Shown here one piece after another: positions 7,792 to 16,291 of a stretch of 64,000 bases of DNA (position 1 is the stretch's first letter; each line of letters opens with the position of its first letter). The stretch lies in contig CAZWMD010000006.1 in assembly GCA_964634815.1 (NCBI GenBank), forward strand, positions 1-64,000, in the 5' to 3' direction. Source of the DNA: JALZVT01 sp964634815. Lineage in GTDB: Bacteria > Pseudomonadota > Gammaproteobacteria > Pseudomonadales > Azotimanducaceae. The notes under the pieces were generated by a model that saw only the letters and a program-made list of their open reading frames with translations, did not search any database and was not told where the DNA came from. The position numbers were made by a program, and so were the translations under genes.

Positions 7792-8427
7792 ATGCTCAAT
7801 CGCTCTGTAACCGCCTTGCTGACAGCCTGTCTGGCGTGCTGCGTGATGTTGTCGTTGGCTGCCTGCGATGACAGCAACAACCAGCCCGCAACGGCTGCAA
7901 AACCAGCGCTTCCACCACCCACCGACGAAACGCTGCTCCTGCAAATCCCACCGGCCTGGCTGGAAGTGACCGCTCAAACCAGCGATGCCTTTCGTTTGGC
8001 AGAGTACGTCCCGGCAGGCCAAAGCCGGGAAGAGTGGCTCGAGAAACTGTTTGTTGAATCCAACACCCTGAAACCGCTGCCCGATCCCCTGGCATTTCTT
8101 GAAGTGATGGGCGAAGAACTAAAAACAGAGTGCGAAGGCTCAAGTGACGCCAACATCCACAGCGGTATCGAAAACGGCTATGAAACCTCGGTACGCCTGC
8201 TGATCTGCAACAAGAATCTCGAATCTGCACGCGGCGAGGTAACGCTGATCAAGGCAATCCGCGGCACCGATAACTTCTACGTTATTTCCCGGGCCAGGCG
8301 CTCAGAACCCCTGCAAAACGAGCAATCGCCGCTGTCTTCCGATGAAATGGCCGCATGGTCGCTCTATATGCGTTCCATCAAACTCTGCGATCCCCGAAGC
8401 GCAGAGCATCCCTGCCCGACAACCTAA
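7792..8427 (+). CDS. Predicted lipoprotein of unknown function
   Basis: A 211-residue protein with a lipoprotein signal peptide: basic start, hydrophobic core and lipobox LAAC with the acylated Cys at about residue 25, followed by DDSNN, whose Asp at +2 may favour inner-membrane retention. A Pro/Ala linker (residues 33-43) precedes a soluble domain with Cys at about 115, 140 and 199 that I do not recognise. It follows the nucleoside hydrolase by 33 bp and may share its transcript. It converges on the acyl-CoA dehydrogenase gene with a 6-bp gap. Confidence 0.7.
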   Translation: MLNRSVTALLTACLACCVMLSLAACDDSNNQPATAAKPALPPPTDETLLLQIPPAWLEVTAQTSDAFRLAEYVPAGQSREEWLEKLFVESNTLKPLPDPLAFLEVMGEELKTECEGSSDANIHSGIENGYETSVRLLICNKNLESARGEVTLIKAIRGTDNFYVISRARRSEPLQNEQSPLSSDEMAAWSLYMRSIKLCDPRSAEHPCPTT

Positions 8428-8433
8428 GCCAGC

Positions 8434-10182
8434 CTAAAACGCCGCCGCAGGCAGGTCCATCACCGCAGAGGCCTCCGCTTCAATGGAGGCTGCAAGCGAC
8501 AGGTGCCTGGGTAACAGGCGAGCAAAGAAATAGCGTGCGGTGTGCCGCTTATTATCGCCGTACTCATCAGCCGGAGCAGACTGAGCCATACGCGCCCAGA
8601 GCCAGGCGTACAGAGTCAGTCCAAACAGCTCCAGATAATCAGCGGACACCGCGCCCGGCAGGGCAGGATCTTCCGCGCTTCGTTCAAGCACGGACTGCGT
8701 CGCTTGTTCGAGCGACACAAGCGCCGCTTCGAGCGGCACTGCAAATTCTTCCGACACTGAAGTGTCAGCTATGGTATTGCGCATTTCGGCAATCATACTC
8801 GCTGCCATCTGGCCGCCGTCGCGCAGCATCTTGCGACCCACCAAATCCAGGGCCTGCACCCCGTTTGCCCCTTCATAAATCTGTGCAATTCGGGCATCGC
8901 GCACGATCTGTTCCAGACCCCACTCGCCGATGTAGCCGTGGCCACCCAACACTTGCTGGGCAAGCACGGCACACTCAAACCCACGATCCGACAGGTACGC
9001 CTTGGCAATGGGCGTTAACAACTCAACCCGTTCCTGAGCCGCACTATCATCTGCGTATTTGGCTCGATCAAGCTGTTGCCCCACATATAGAGCAAACGCA
9101 CGACCGGCTTCATTGTAGGCCCGCACCGTCAACAGCATGCGGCGTACATCCGGATGCACTAATAGCGAATCCGCTGGACCATCGGGGTTCTGTACTCCCT
9201 CAGGCGAACGCCCTTGCAGACGATCTCGTGCGTAGCTGGCAGCGTTTTGATAAGCCAGTTCCGAAAGACCCAGGCCTTGTATTCCTACCGACAAGCGCTC
9301 GTAGTTCATCATGGTGAACATGCCGGCGAGGCCCTTGTTTTCCTCGCCCAGTAAAAACCCGGTTGCACCATCATAGTTAATGACGCAGGTGGCACTGCCT
9401 TTTAATCCCATCTTGTGTTCGATAGAACCCGCACCAAAGGAGTTACGCTCGCCCGGCGTGTTGTCATCACCTGGCAGAAACTTGGGCACGATAAACATCG
9501 AGATCCCTTTGGTGCCAGCCGGAGCATCAGGCAAGCGCGCCAGCACCAGATGCACAATATTGTCAGCCATATCGTGATCGCCGCTGGAGATAAATATCTT
9601 GGTACCGCTGATGGCATAGGTACCGTTGCCGTTGGGTTCGGCACGAGTGCGCATAATTCCAAGGTCGGTGCCGGCATGGGCTTCGGTCAGCGCCATTGCG
9701 CCAGTCCATTCACCAGAATACAACTTGGGCAAATAGCTGCGCTTCTGGGCATCACTACCGTGGGCATCAATACATATCGCAGCACCAACGGTTAGCGTGC
9801 CGTACAAATACAGCGACGAGTTGCTGCCGTAAAACATTTCTTCCAGCACACAAGACAGCGTCTTTGGCATACCCTGGCCGCCAAACTCCGGGTTGCCAGA
9901 AAGACCCAGCCAGCCACCCTGGGCAAGCTCTTTGAAGGCGCCCTCAAAACCCTCAGGCACCTTAACCTCACCGTTTTCGATCTGGCAGCCCACTTCATCG
10001 CCGACCTGATTCAGCGGAGCCAGAACTTCACTGGCAATACGACCGCCTTCATTGACCACGGCGCGTGCAAGATCTTCGTTCACGTCCTGCAACATCGGCA
10101 TGGACGACCAGACAGATTCCATATCAAAAAGATCAAACAACAGGAATTCAATATCGCGCTGAGGCGCGGCAAAGCTAACCAT
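8434..10182 (-). CDS. Long-form acyl-CoA dehydrogenase (DmdC/FadE-like, with C-terminal extension)
   Basis: A 582-residue FAD acyl-CoA dehydrogenase. N-terminal helical, beta (ALTEAHAGTDLG, GTKIFISSGDHD) and C-terminal helical domains (QVLGGHGYIGEWGLEQIVRDARIAQIYEGANGVQ region) are followed by the extra C-terminal domain seen in the roughly 590-residue class, which includes 3-methylmercaptopropionyl-CoA dehydrogenase DmdC. The glutamate in YEGANG is the usual catalytic-base position of this class. Substrate cannot be told from sequence; fatty acyl-CoA is as likely as the DMSP-derived thioester. No other DMSP-demethylation gene is in the window. It is divergent from comF. Confidence 0.88.
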   Translation of the reverse strand: MVSFAAPQRDIEFLLFDLFDMESVWSSMPMLQDVNEDLARAVVNEGGRIASEVLAPLNQVGDEVGCQIENGEVKVPEGFEGAFKELAQGGWLGLSGNPEFGGQGMPKTLSCVLEEMFYGSNSSLYLYGTLTVGAAICIDAHGSDAQKRSYLPKLYSGEWTGAMALTEAHAGTDLGIMRTRAEPNGNGTYAISGTKIFISSGDHDMADNIVHLVLARLPDAPAGTKGISMFIVPKFLPGDDNTPGERNSFGAGSIEHKMGLKGSATCVINYDGATGFLLGEENKGLAGMFTMMNYERLSVGIQGLGLSELAYQNAASYARDRLQGRSPEGVQNPDGPADSLLVHPDVRRMLLTVRAYNEAGRAFALYVGQQLDRAKYADDSAAQERVELLTPIAKAYLSDRGFECAVLAQQVLGGHGYIGEWGLEQIVRDARIAQIYEGANGVQALDLVGRKMLRDGGQMAASMIAEMRNTIADTSVSEEFAVPLEAALVSLEQATQSVLERSAEDPALPGAVSADYLELFGLTLYAWLWARMAQSAPADEYGDNKRHTARYFFARLLPRHLSLAASIEAEASAVMDLPAAAF

Positions 10183-10362
10183 TTACGGTGCTCCAGTAAG
10201 GGTCAATTGGCAGGCCACAAACGACGGGCTTGAGCTCTGCGCCAGCTAAACTAAACAGCGACTGTAAGACTGTCAAAAGGCTCTTTGTAATTTGTTCAGA
10301 CACAACGCGTAAGACAACGCCCTGCACCAAATTTGAACGGATGTTTTTGCGGCACAATCGCG

Positions 10363-10374
10363 TGGCTTAAGCCA
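10363..10374. promoter_or_regulatory. 12-bp perfect palindrome upstream of comF
   Basis: TGGCTTAAGCCA is a perfect palindrome 21 bp before the comF start and about 180 bp before the acyl-CoA dehydrogenase start, in the only intergenic space between these divergent genes. Its size suits a dimeric repressor site, but I cannot link it to a regulator and a chance palindrome is possible. Confidence 0.3.
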
Positions 10375-10395
10375 GAAACTGCGCCAAAAAATACG

Positions 10396-11346
10396 ATGAA
10401 TGATCAAGAAAATATCAGGCCATGCACTCAATCAACGCTTCCAAATTCAGCCCGAAAAAGATCAGTCAGATACCAAAAGACTTTCTCTGGTCTATTTTCA
10501 TCAATAAAAAAGCTGGGTTTTGTTCTGTCACCCGGACACTGCGTACTCTGTCAGCTACCCACTCATACCACTCGCGATCTGTGTCTTTATTGTAAAAACT
10601 CTCTACCCTGGCTCAATCATCAATGCCCGCGTTGTGCTCTTGTGTGTCGTCCATATCACCAAGATCCGGAGCAATTTTTTTCTGAAACAGATACCAAATT
10701 ATTTTCTGGTATGCGTATCAATAACAGCACTTTCAGTGCGCAAACAGCTGACTTTGCGCAAACTCAGTCGCTATGTAGCAGGTGTTCTCGAGGTACACAT
10801 TTCAAAGCCATCAGCAAAACTGTTGCGCCTTTGGCCTATCAAGATTGTGCACGCTGGCTGGTCACGCAACAAAAGCACCGCAAAGGCTGCGTCCAGGGTC
10901 GAGTGCTGGCAGAGCTACTGGCAGAGGTGGTGCGTAAAAAACACCAGACAGATTTCTCCTCCGGGCTACCCGACTTACTTGTCCCCGTACCCTTGCATTG
11001 GCGCCGACAATGGCTTCGCGGCCACAACCAGAGCGCTTTGCTCGCTCGTCATCTAAGTCGCGAACTCAGCATCCCCATGGCCCAGTCGATAGTAACCCGG
11101 AGCCGTTCCACTGCTGCCCAGCAGTCATTGCCGGCGCGTGCGAGAGCCCGCAATGTGGCTGGGGTTTTTCGAGCCACCCAGAAAGCCAGCGCGGCACTGT
11201 CTTCTCTGACTAACGGTCGCGTCGCGATTGTCGACGACGTTGTCACAACTGGCGCCACCGCGATGGCTGTTGCTCACACCTTGCGCGAGGCCGGTGCAAA
11301 AGAGATCCATCTGTGGAGCCCTGCACGTGCGATACTCAATGCGTGA
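10396..11346 (+). CDS. comF: ComF-family phosphoribosyltransferase-like protein
   Basis: A 316-residue ComF/GntX-type protein linked to DNA uptake in competent bacteria. It has an N-terminal Cys-rich zinc-ribbon region (CxxC pairs such as CVLC, CLYC, CPRC and later CSRC) and a C-terminal PRTase domain with LLVPVPLHWRRQWLRGHNQ and the PRPP-loop VAIVDDVVTTGAT. It is longer than typical ComF (about 240) because of a Ser/Thr-rich N-terminal stretch and an insertion between the cysteine pairs. I used ATG at 10396; an in-frame ATG at 10333 lacks similarity. Its first 400 bp are visibly more AT-rich than neighbouring genes. Confidence 0.83.
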   Translation: MNDQENIRPCTQSTLPNSARKRSVRYQKTFSGLFSSIKKLGFVLSPGHCVLCQLPTHTTRDLCLYCKNSLPWLNHQCPRCALVCRPYHQDPEQFFSETDTKLFSGMRINNSTFSAQTADFAQTQSLCSRCSRGTHFKAISKTVAPLAYQDCARWLVTQQKHRKGCVQGRVLAELLAEVVRKKHQTDFSSGLPDLLVPVPLHWRRQWLRGHNQSALLARHLSRELSIPMAQSIVTRSRSTAAQQSLPARARARNVAGVFRATQKASAALSSLTNGRVAIVDDVVTTGATAMAVAHTLREAGAKEIHLWSPARAILNA

Positions 11347-12485
11347 ACCCAAACGACCCCACATCGCCAAACGACAACCACGACGCTGATTTCGAAGACG
11401 CTGATTTCGAAGACGCTGACGACAACCTCGGCAACAGCTGGGATTACGAGTCCAGTGCTGATCCGGTGCAGCATGACGCGCCTGGAATTTTGGACCCGCA
11501 AGCATCAGAGCCTGAAGCCTCTACTCCCTACGATCGTCTATCGCCTGATCTGATTGGCGATGCCCTGGAAAGTGCCGGGCTCGAACCCAACGGCAGTTTG
11601 CTGGCGCTCAACAGCTTTGAAAATCGTGTCTATCAAGCGGGCTTGTTTGATGAATCCTTTGTTGTCACCAAGTTCTACCGGCCCAATCGCTGGACCACTG
11701 AGCAGATCAACGAAGAACACGCCTTCACACAGGAACTGCTTAACGCTGAGCTGTCTGTCGTTGCCCCGCTGTCGCTTAATGATCAGAGTCTGTTCACCCA
11801 CGAAGGCTTTCAGTTCGCCATCTTTCCCCGCCAGGGCGGCCATCCGCCTGAGATCGAATCAGAGCACAATCTGGCCATAATGGGCCGTACGCTGGGCAGG
11901 CTGCATGCGGTGGGTCGCGCAGCAGAACACAAGGTGCGTCCGACGCTCGACTGGCAGCGTATGGCCCGCGATTCCCGTAACTGGTTGCTGCAAAGCAATT
12001 TCATACCCGGGGAGTTAAAGCCAGCCTACGAATCCGTTACGGATCATCTGCTGGCCGGCGTTGAGCACGCGATGTCATTGCCCTACCGCAGCCTGCGTCT
12101 GCACGGCGATTGTCATCTGGGTAATGTGCTGTGGCGCGACGATGTCCCACACTTTGTTGACTTCGATGACACCGTCACTGGACCGGCCGTGCAAGACTTG
12201 TGGATGCTACTGTCTGGAGAGCGCGACGAACGCAATCGTCAGCTGCAGGTTCTGATTGAAGCCTACGAAACCTTTGTACCCTTTGATGCCGCTGAGCTGG
12301 GGCTGATCGAGGCACTGCGGACAATGCGCATCATGCACCACGCGGCCTGGATTGGACGGCGCTGGTCTGACCCCGCGTTTCCACCGGCATTTCCCTGGTT
12401 CAATGGCGGTCGATACTGGTCAGATCACATACTGGCGCTGCGCGAGCAGCTCTCAGCACTCGAAGAACCCCCTCTAACGCTGTGA
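11343..12485 (+). CDS. srkA: Stress-response Ser/Thr kinase SrkA (RdoA/YihE)
   Basis: A cytoplasmic APH-fold protein kinase; the E. coli homologue counters MazEF-linked death and supports DsbA expression under envelope stress. NSFENRVYQ, LGRLHAVG, LHGDCHLGNVLW and VDFDD (HGD catalytic loop and DFD metal site) match SrkA closely. GTG at 11343 overlaps the comF stop (GTGA) and gives 380 residues; ATG at 11313 is also open. Either way there is an acidic N-terminal extension of about 60 residues, absent from E. coli SrkA (about 328), with a tandem DADFE repeat. The 3' end overlaps the convergent amidohydrolase by 12 bp. Confidence 0.87.
   Translation: MNPNDPTSPNDNHDADFEDADFEDADDNLGNSWDYESSADPVQHDAPGILDPQASEPEASTPYDRLSPDLIGDALESAGLEPNGSLLALNSFENRVYQAGLFDESFVVTKFYRPNRWTTEQINEEHAFTQELLNAELSVVAPLSLNDQSLFTHEGFQFAIFPRQGGHPPEIESEHNLAIMGRTLGRLHAVGRAAEHKVRPTLDWQRMARDSRNWLLQSNFIPGELKPAYESVTDHLLAGVEHAMSLPYRSLRLHGDCHLGNVLWRDDVPHFVDFDDTVTGPAVQDLWMLLSGERDERNRQLQVLIEAYETFVPFDAAELGLIEALRTMRIMHHAAWIGRRWSDPAFPPAFPWFNGGRYWSDHILALREQLSALEEPPLTL
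11382..11420 (+). repeat. 15-bp in-frame tandem repeat in srkA
   Basis: GACGCTGATTTCGAA occurs at 11382-11396 and 11397-11411, followed by a partial GACGCTGAC. It encodes the acidic DADFEDADFEDAD stretch in the N-terminal extension of SrkA. The unit is five codons, so copy-number change keeps the frame. Confidence 0.85.
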
Positions 12486-14261
12486 AATTGCGGTCTGCAC
12501 TGATCCCTTCCAACCTGGACCTCGCACGATCTGACCTGGCAACGCCCCGGTAGGTTTGCCATCGGCAATCACTGGCTGTCCGTTAACATAGACGTGTTGC
12601 ACGCCTTTGGCATAGCTGTGGGACTCCGCAAAGGTTGAGGTATCGATGATCTTGCCGGCATCAAACACCGCAAGGTCGGCGAAGTAGCCCGGCGCGATGC
12701 GCCCCCGATCTGTCAGACCCAGGTTTGCCGCCGGCAATCCGGTGATTTGGTAAACCGCATCCTCAAGTTCTAACACCGCCTCGTCGCGTACGTAACGACC
12801 AAGCACTCGGGCGAAACTGCCATACGCCCGCGGATGCTGACTTTGATAAAGAAACCGACCCTCCGCCGCGGGTGCTGACGCATCGCTGCCAATACTGACC
12901 CACTCAAGTTGCAGTTTTTTACGCAGATTGGCCTCACTCATCACCGAGTAGGCGATGCGGGTTTTACTTCGATCCGCAATCACGAGGTCGATAGCAGCGT
13001 CTTCCGGAGACACACCACGGGCTGCGGCAATCTCTGCAAGCGTCATCCCCACATAGCGCCGGAGTGCTTTGGTCTTAACCCCTAAAAGACGTGCCTTGTC
13101 CGCCCCGTCAAGCAGCAGATTTTCCCAATCCGGGTGCGGGTCACGCATTTGTGCCACCACCTTTTGGCGAACCTGTGGGTCTTTCAGTCGTTCAACCCAC
13201 AGGTCAACACCACCCAGTTGCACCCAGGGCGGCATTGCCGCATCCAGGCCACTGGCGGCCGCCGTATAGGGATACATGTTGGCGCTGATTTCAAGTCCAC
13301 GCGACCGCGCGGTTGTGATGGCGTCGATAACCTGATTGAGTTTTGACCAGTTGGCGTTACCCGCCGCCTTCAGATGGTAGATCTCCGCCCGCGCGCCCGA
13401 GCGCTCACTGATTTCAATCAGTTCTTCAACCGCATCAAGCAGGTGCTGGCTTTCCGAGCGCAGATGCGAAATGTAACCGCCGCCATGTTGCGCAGCCTCA
13501 GCCGCCAGCGCAGCAAGTTCATCGGTGGTGGCGTAGTTTGCTGGCGTATAGATCAGTGACGAACCAACGCCCATCGCCCCCTCTTCCATAGCCTGGCGCA
13601 CAAGGCTGCGCATCTTGGCCAGTTCGCTCTCGTTGGGACCTCGGGTCTTGCGCCCCATAACGTATTCACGAATGGTTGTGGCGCCAACGTAAGAGGCTAC
13701 ATTCACGCCAATGCCGGCCTGGCGGAGCATGCCAAAGTAATCACCCAGCGTACGCCACTGCGGTGCTACTCCCGCATCAATCGCAGACGCTCGCAGATTG
13801 GCACGCTGCGGATTAACAAAGGGCCCCATTGATCGCCCTTCGCCCATCACCTCAAGGGTCACCCCTTGGGCCACATCACTCAGAGCTCGGGGATCAAGCA
13901 GAATTGATTCGGTAGCCCAGGACAACATATTGATGAACCCGGGCGCCACCACCAGCCCGCGCACATCCCGCGTATGCGCACAGTGCAGCCCATTACCCCA
14001 GGCTGTACCGCGTGGGTCCGCGCGATCAATAGCCGCAACGATGCGTTCGCCATCCAGTATCACATCGCCTTGAAAGCCAGGCTCACCGCTGCCATCAACC
14101 ACCCAGCCACCGCTTAAACGCAGGGTGCAAGACACCGATTCTGTGTCCGCCCAAACCGGCAGCGCCAGTGAAAGCGGTAGCGCCACTAAAAGCGGCAGTG
14201 CTGCTAAAAGCACCTCAGGAAAACGGCAACACAGGGCAACAGACTTCACAACAACCTTCAC
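12474..14261 (-). CDS. Exported D-aminoacylase-type amidohydrolase with altered metal site
   Basis: A 595-residue N-acyl-D-amino-acid deacylase family protein with a signal peptide (residues about 1-38, ending PVWA-D), so periplasmic. The amidohydrolase frame is clear: GGWVVDGSGEPGFQGDV start, GYISHLRSES and AEIYHLKAAG histidines, IGSDASAPA aspartate and a PGYFADLAVFD end. The first metal motif, usually PGFIDxHxH, reads PGFINMLSWA and so lacks both histidines; D-aminoacylases work with one tightly bound zinc, so activity is still possible. Three near-identical 18-bp units encode part of the signal peptide. Substrate unknown. Confidence 0.82.
   Translation of the reverse strand: MKVVVKSVALCCRFPEVLLAALPLLVALPLSLALPVWADTESVSCTLRLSGGWVVDGSGEPGFQGDVILDGERIVAAIDRADPRGTAWGNGLHCAHTRDVRGLVVAPGFINMLSWATESILLDPRALSDVAQGVTLEVMGEGRSMGPFVNPQRANLRASAIDAGVAPQWRTLGDYFGMLRQAGIGVNVASYVGATTIREYVMGRKTRGPNESELAKMRSLVRQAMEEGAMGVGSSLIYTPANYATTDELAALAAEAAQHGGGYISHLRSESQHLLDAVEELIEISERSGARAEIYHLKAAGNANWSKLNQVIDAITTARSRGLEISANMYPYTAAASGLDAAMPPWVQLGGVDLWVERLKDPQVRQKVVAQMRDPHPDWENLLLDGADKARLLGVKTKALRRYVGMTLAEIAAARGVSPEDAAIDLVIADRSKTRIAYSVMSEANLRKKLQLEWVSIGSDASAPAAEGRFLYQSQHPRAYGSFARVLGRYVRDEAVLELEDAVYQITGLPAANLGLTDRGRIAPGYFADLAVFDAGKIIDTSTFAESHSYAKGVQHVYVNGQPVIADGKPTGALPGQIVRGPGWKGSVQTAISQR
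14161..14214 (-). repeat. Three degenerate 18-bp tandem units in a signal-peptide coding region
   Basis: Units at 14161-14178, 14179-14196 and 14197-14214 share the pattern AGYGCYRSTRAAAGCRSY and encode consecutive six-residue Ala-Leu-Pro-rich segments in the hydrophobic core of the amidohydrolase signal peptide. They keep the reading frame. Confidence 0.75.
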
Positions 14262-14271
14262 AAAAAAACCT

Positions 14272-15063
14272 TCACAAAAACGCCGTTCCTGCTCGCAGGC
14301 TAATCACCAGCCCCATAAGTGTCAGCAAGCCAAACGCATAACGTCTAAGCGCCTCTGGCTCTATGCGAGGGGCATACCTGCGTCCGAGCCAGGTGCCGAG
14401 CACCACCATGGGCAATGAGGCCCCAGTAAGCTGCACAATGTCGGTATTGATTTCGCCTTGCACGCCAAGCATCAATGTACGAACACTGGTGGTGACACCA
14501 AAGCAGGCAAGCAAGGTGGGTCTGATGACTTCAATAGGTAACGGCTGTCGATAAAAAAACCAGCCCATCACCGGACCCGATGCCGAAAACATACCGCCAC
14601 ACAGGCCGCCGCCCACACCCGCAATCACCCGGGCAACAGGCCGACTTTCATCTTCTTTTATTGGATTCTTGCCCATCATCGACAAGCTACCGGCTAACAC
14701 AAACAGTCCCAGCAACAACTGCAATAGCGCAGTTTGCCCTTCATTGAGATACAGCATCAACCACAGGCCAATACCAATTGCAGGGACCTGGCCAAAGCTT
14801 ACAAAACGCAAGAATCCAAAGTGAATATGTTGGGTTTGACCACGCAGCGCCATCAGCACGTTGGCAAGCGATAGCAGACTCACGGTTGCCGTGAGAACCG
14901 GGATACTCACCAGTTGCATGCCAGCAGCCAGCGCAATAAGGATCATGCCCAGTGCAAATCCCGTTACGGTTTGGACAAAGGCGCCCAGAAAGGCAACGAC
15001 AAGAAAAGCAACAAAGGTCATGAGCAGGGTAGTATACGCCAGCGCAATCAATCCAAGGCCCAC
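14272..15063 (-). CDS. TauE/SafE-family membrane permease
   Basis: A 263-residue inner-membrane protein with seven or eight hydrophobic segments and the two half-repeats of the TauE/SafE family (FLGAFVQTVTGFALGMI in the first, GVGGGLCGGMFSASGPVM in the second). Members move sulfite, sulfoacetate or other organic anions. It ends 10 bp before the amidohydrolase start on the same strand, so the two are probably cotranscribed. The longest frame starts at GTG 15063; ATG at 15021 is an alternative that removes 14 residues. Start codons of this gene and the divergent SDR are nearly touching. Confidence 0.83.
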   Translation of the reverse strand: MGLGLIALAYTTLLMTFVAFLVVAFLGAFVQTVTGFALGMILIALAAGMQLVSIPVLTATVSLLSLANVLMALRGQTQHIHFGFLRFVSFGQVPAIGIGLWLMLYLNEGQTALLQLLLGLFVLAGSLSMMGKNPIKEDESRPVARVIAGVGGGLCGGMFSASGPVMGWFFYRQPLPIEVIRPTLLACFGVTTSVRTLMLGVQGEINTDIVQLTGASLPMVVLGTWLGRRYAPRIEPEALRRYAFGLLTLMGLVISLRAGTAFL

Positions 15064-15066
15064 TTA

Positions 15067-15843
15067 ATGGATTTAAAACTCGACACCAAAACTGCACTGG
15101 TCACTGGCGCCCATAGAGGCACTGGACAGATCATCGCGACACGTCTCGCGGCTGAAGGCGCAACGGTGTGGGTCCACGGTTTCACTCAAGAACAGGCGCA
15201 AGACGCAGCGCAGACTATTCCGGGAGCACGTCCGGTGAGTGGTGATATCTGTACCGACGAGGGTGCAGCCCAGGTGCTTGAGCAGATTGCAGACGCACCA
15301 CCGCAAATTCTGGTAAACAATTACGGCACGGCCGACCGCGGCAAGTGGGACACTCTTAACACTGACGCCTGGCTTGATGCCTATCAAAAAAATGTATTAA
15401 GCGCCCAGCGACTTATCCGGGGGCTACTGCCCGGGCTTAGAACACAGCCCTTCGGCCGCATCATCAATCTCGGTACTGTGGGTTCAACCCGTCCCAATGC
15501 GGTGATGCCGCACTACTACGCCGCCAAAGGCGCACTGGCAACAATGACGGTAGGGCTCGCCAAAGAGCTTGCCGGTACCGCGGTACGAGTCAATCTGGTA
15601 TCGCCGGGGCTCATTCTCACGCCAGAGGTTGAAGCCAACTATCTGCAACATGGCAAGGAGCAAGGCTGGGGCACAACCTGGGAAGACATCGAACCTCATG
15701 TCGCCAAAGACATTCCCATCGGTCGCATTGTACGTCGCGAAGAGGTGGCTGATCTTGTATGTTTTCTCGCAAGCCCCAGAGCAGACGCTCTGCACGCTCA
15801 AAACATACGTATCGATGGCGGCGCGCTCGACATTGTGTCTTAA
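15067..15843 (+). CDS. Short-chain dehydrogenase/reductase (FabG-like)
   Basis: A 258-residue classical SDR. The cofactor loop is TGAHRGTG (residues 13-20), the NNYG motif replaces the usual NNAG, and the catalytic YYAAKGALA follows. The C-terminal RIDGGALDIVS is typical. The Arg after the first glycine suggests NADP(H). ATG at 15067 directly precedes the conserved start; upstream frame would cross the divergent permease gene. Substrate unknown. Confidence 0.88.
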   Translation: MDLKLDTKTALVTGAHRGTGQIIATRLAAEGATVWVHGFTQEQAQDAAQTIPGARPVSGDICTDEGAAQVLEQIADAPPQILVNNYGTADRGKWDTLNTDAWLDAYQKNVLSAQRLIRGLLPGLRTQPFGRIINLGTVGSTRPNAVMPHYYAAKGALATMTVGLAKELAGTAVRVNLVSPGLILTPEVEANYLQHGKEQGWGTTWEDIEPHVAKDIPIGRIVRREEVADLVCFLASPRADALHAQNIRIDGGALDIVS

Positions 15844-15862
15844 CCCCAGGGCGCTCTAAACA

Positions 15863-16291
15863 TTGACTGAAGAACAATCCAGCAGATCGTCTTCGCCAGA
15901 CAGCGAGTTGTCACAATCGAATCGCTCTGCCCTCGACCTGGGACGCCGTATCACCGGTATTGGTGCACTATTTGCCTGCGCCTTGCTGGTAGACCCTGCT
16001 CAATCAGTCGCAGATGTCACCAGCCTGGCAGATATCAATCAGGCTGTTGTTTTGCACGCCCTGGTTATTCCGGCTTTGGCCGCACTGGGTTTGTGGCTGG
16101 TGTTACCTAAACCAACAGTGCTCGCCATCTGTGTGTTGATGCTCGCAGGAGCTCACTCCGAACCGGGGCAAGGCGATCTCTTTGCCAGCTATCTCTACCC
16201 GGCACTTGCTCTAATGGCGGGCCTGTATCTCATTTACACCTTTCTTGGTTCAGGAAAATCTGGGCCACCGCCGACGGATCACACCTCATGA
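15863..16291 (+). CDS. Small membrane protein of unknown function
   Basis: A 142-residue protein with a Ser-rich polar N-terminus (about 30 residues) and four hydrophobic segments. It starts at TTG 15863 (no ATG is available upstream of the first membrane segment) 20 bp after the SDR, and its TGA overlaps the ATG of the next SDR. It therefore sits in a three-gene SDR-membrane protein-SDR run. I do not recognise a family. Confidence 0.55.
   Translation: MTEEQSSRSSSPDSELSQSNRSALDLGRRITGIGALFACALLVDPAQSVADVTSLADINQAVVLHALVIPALAALGLWLVLPKPTVLAICVLMLAGAHSEPGQGDLFASYLYPALALMAGLYLIYTFLGSGKSGPPPTDHTS

Noticed and set aside
8355..9317. 320-codon plus-strand frame opposite the acyl-CoA dehydrogenase
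   Set aside because: Low-complexity Arg/Pro-rich antisense of a strongly conserved enzyme.
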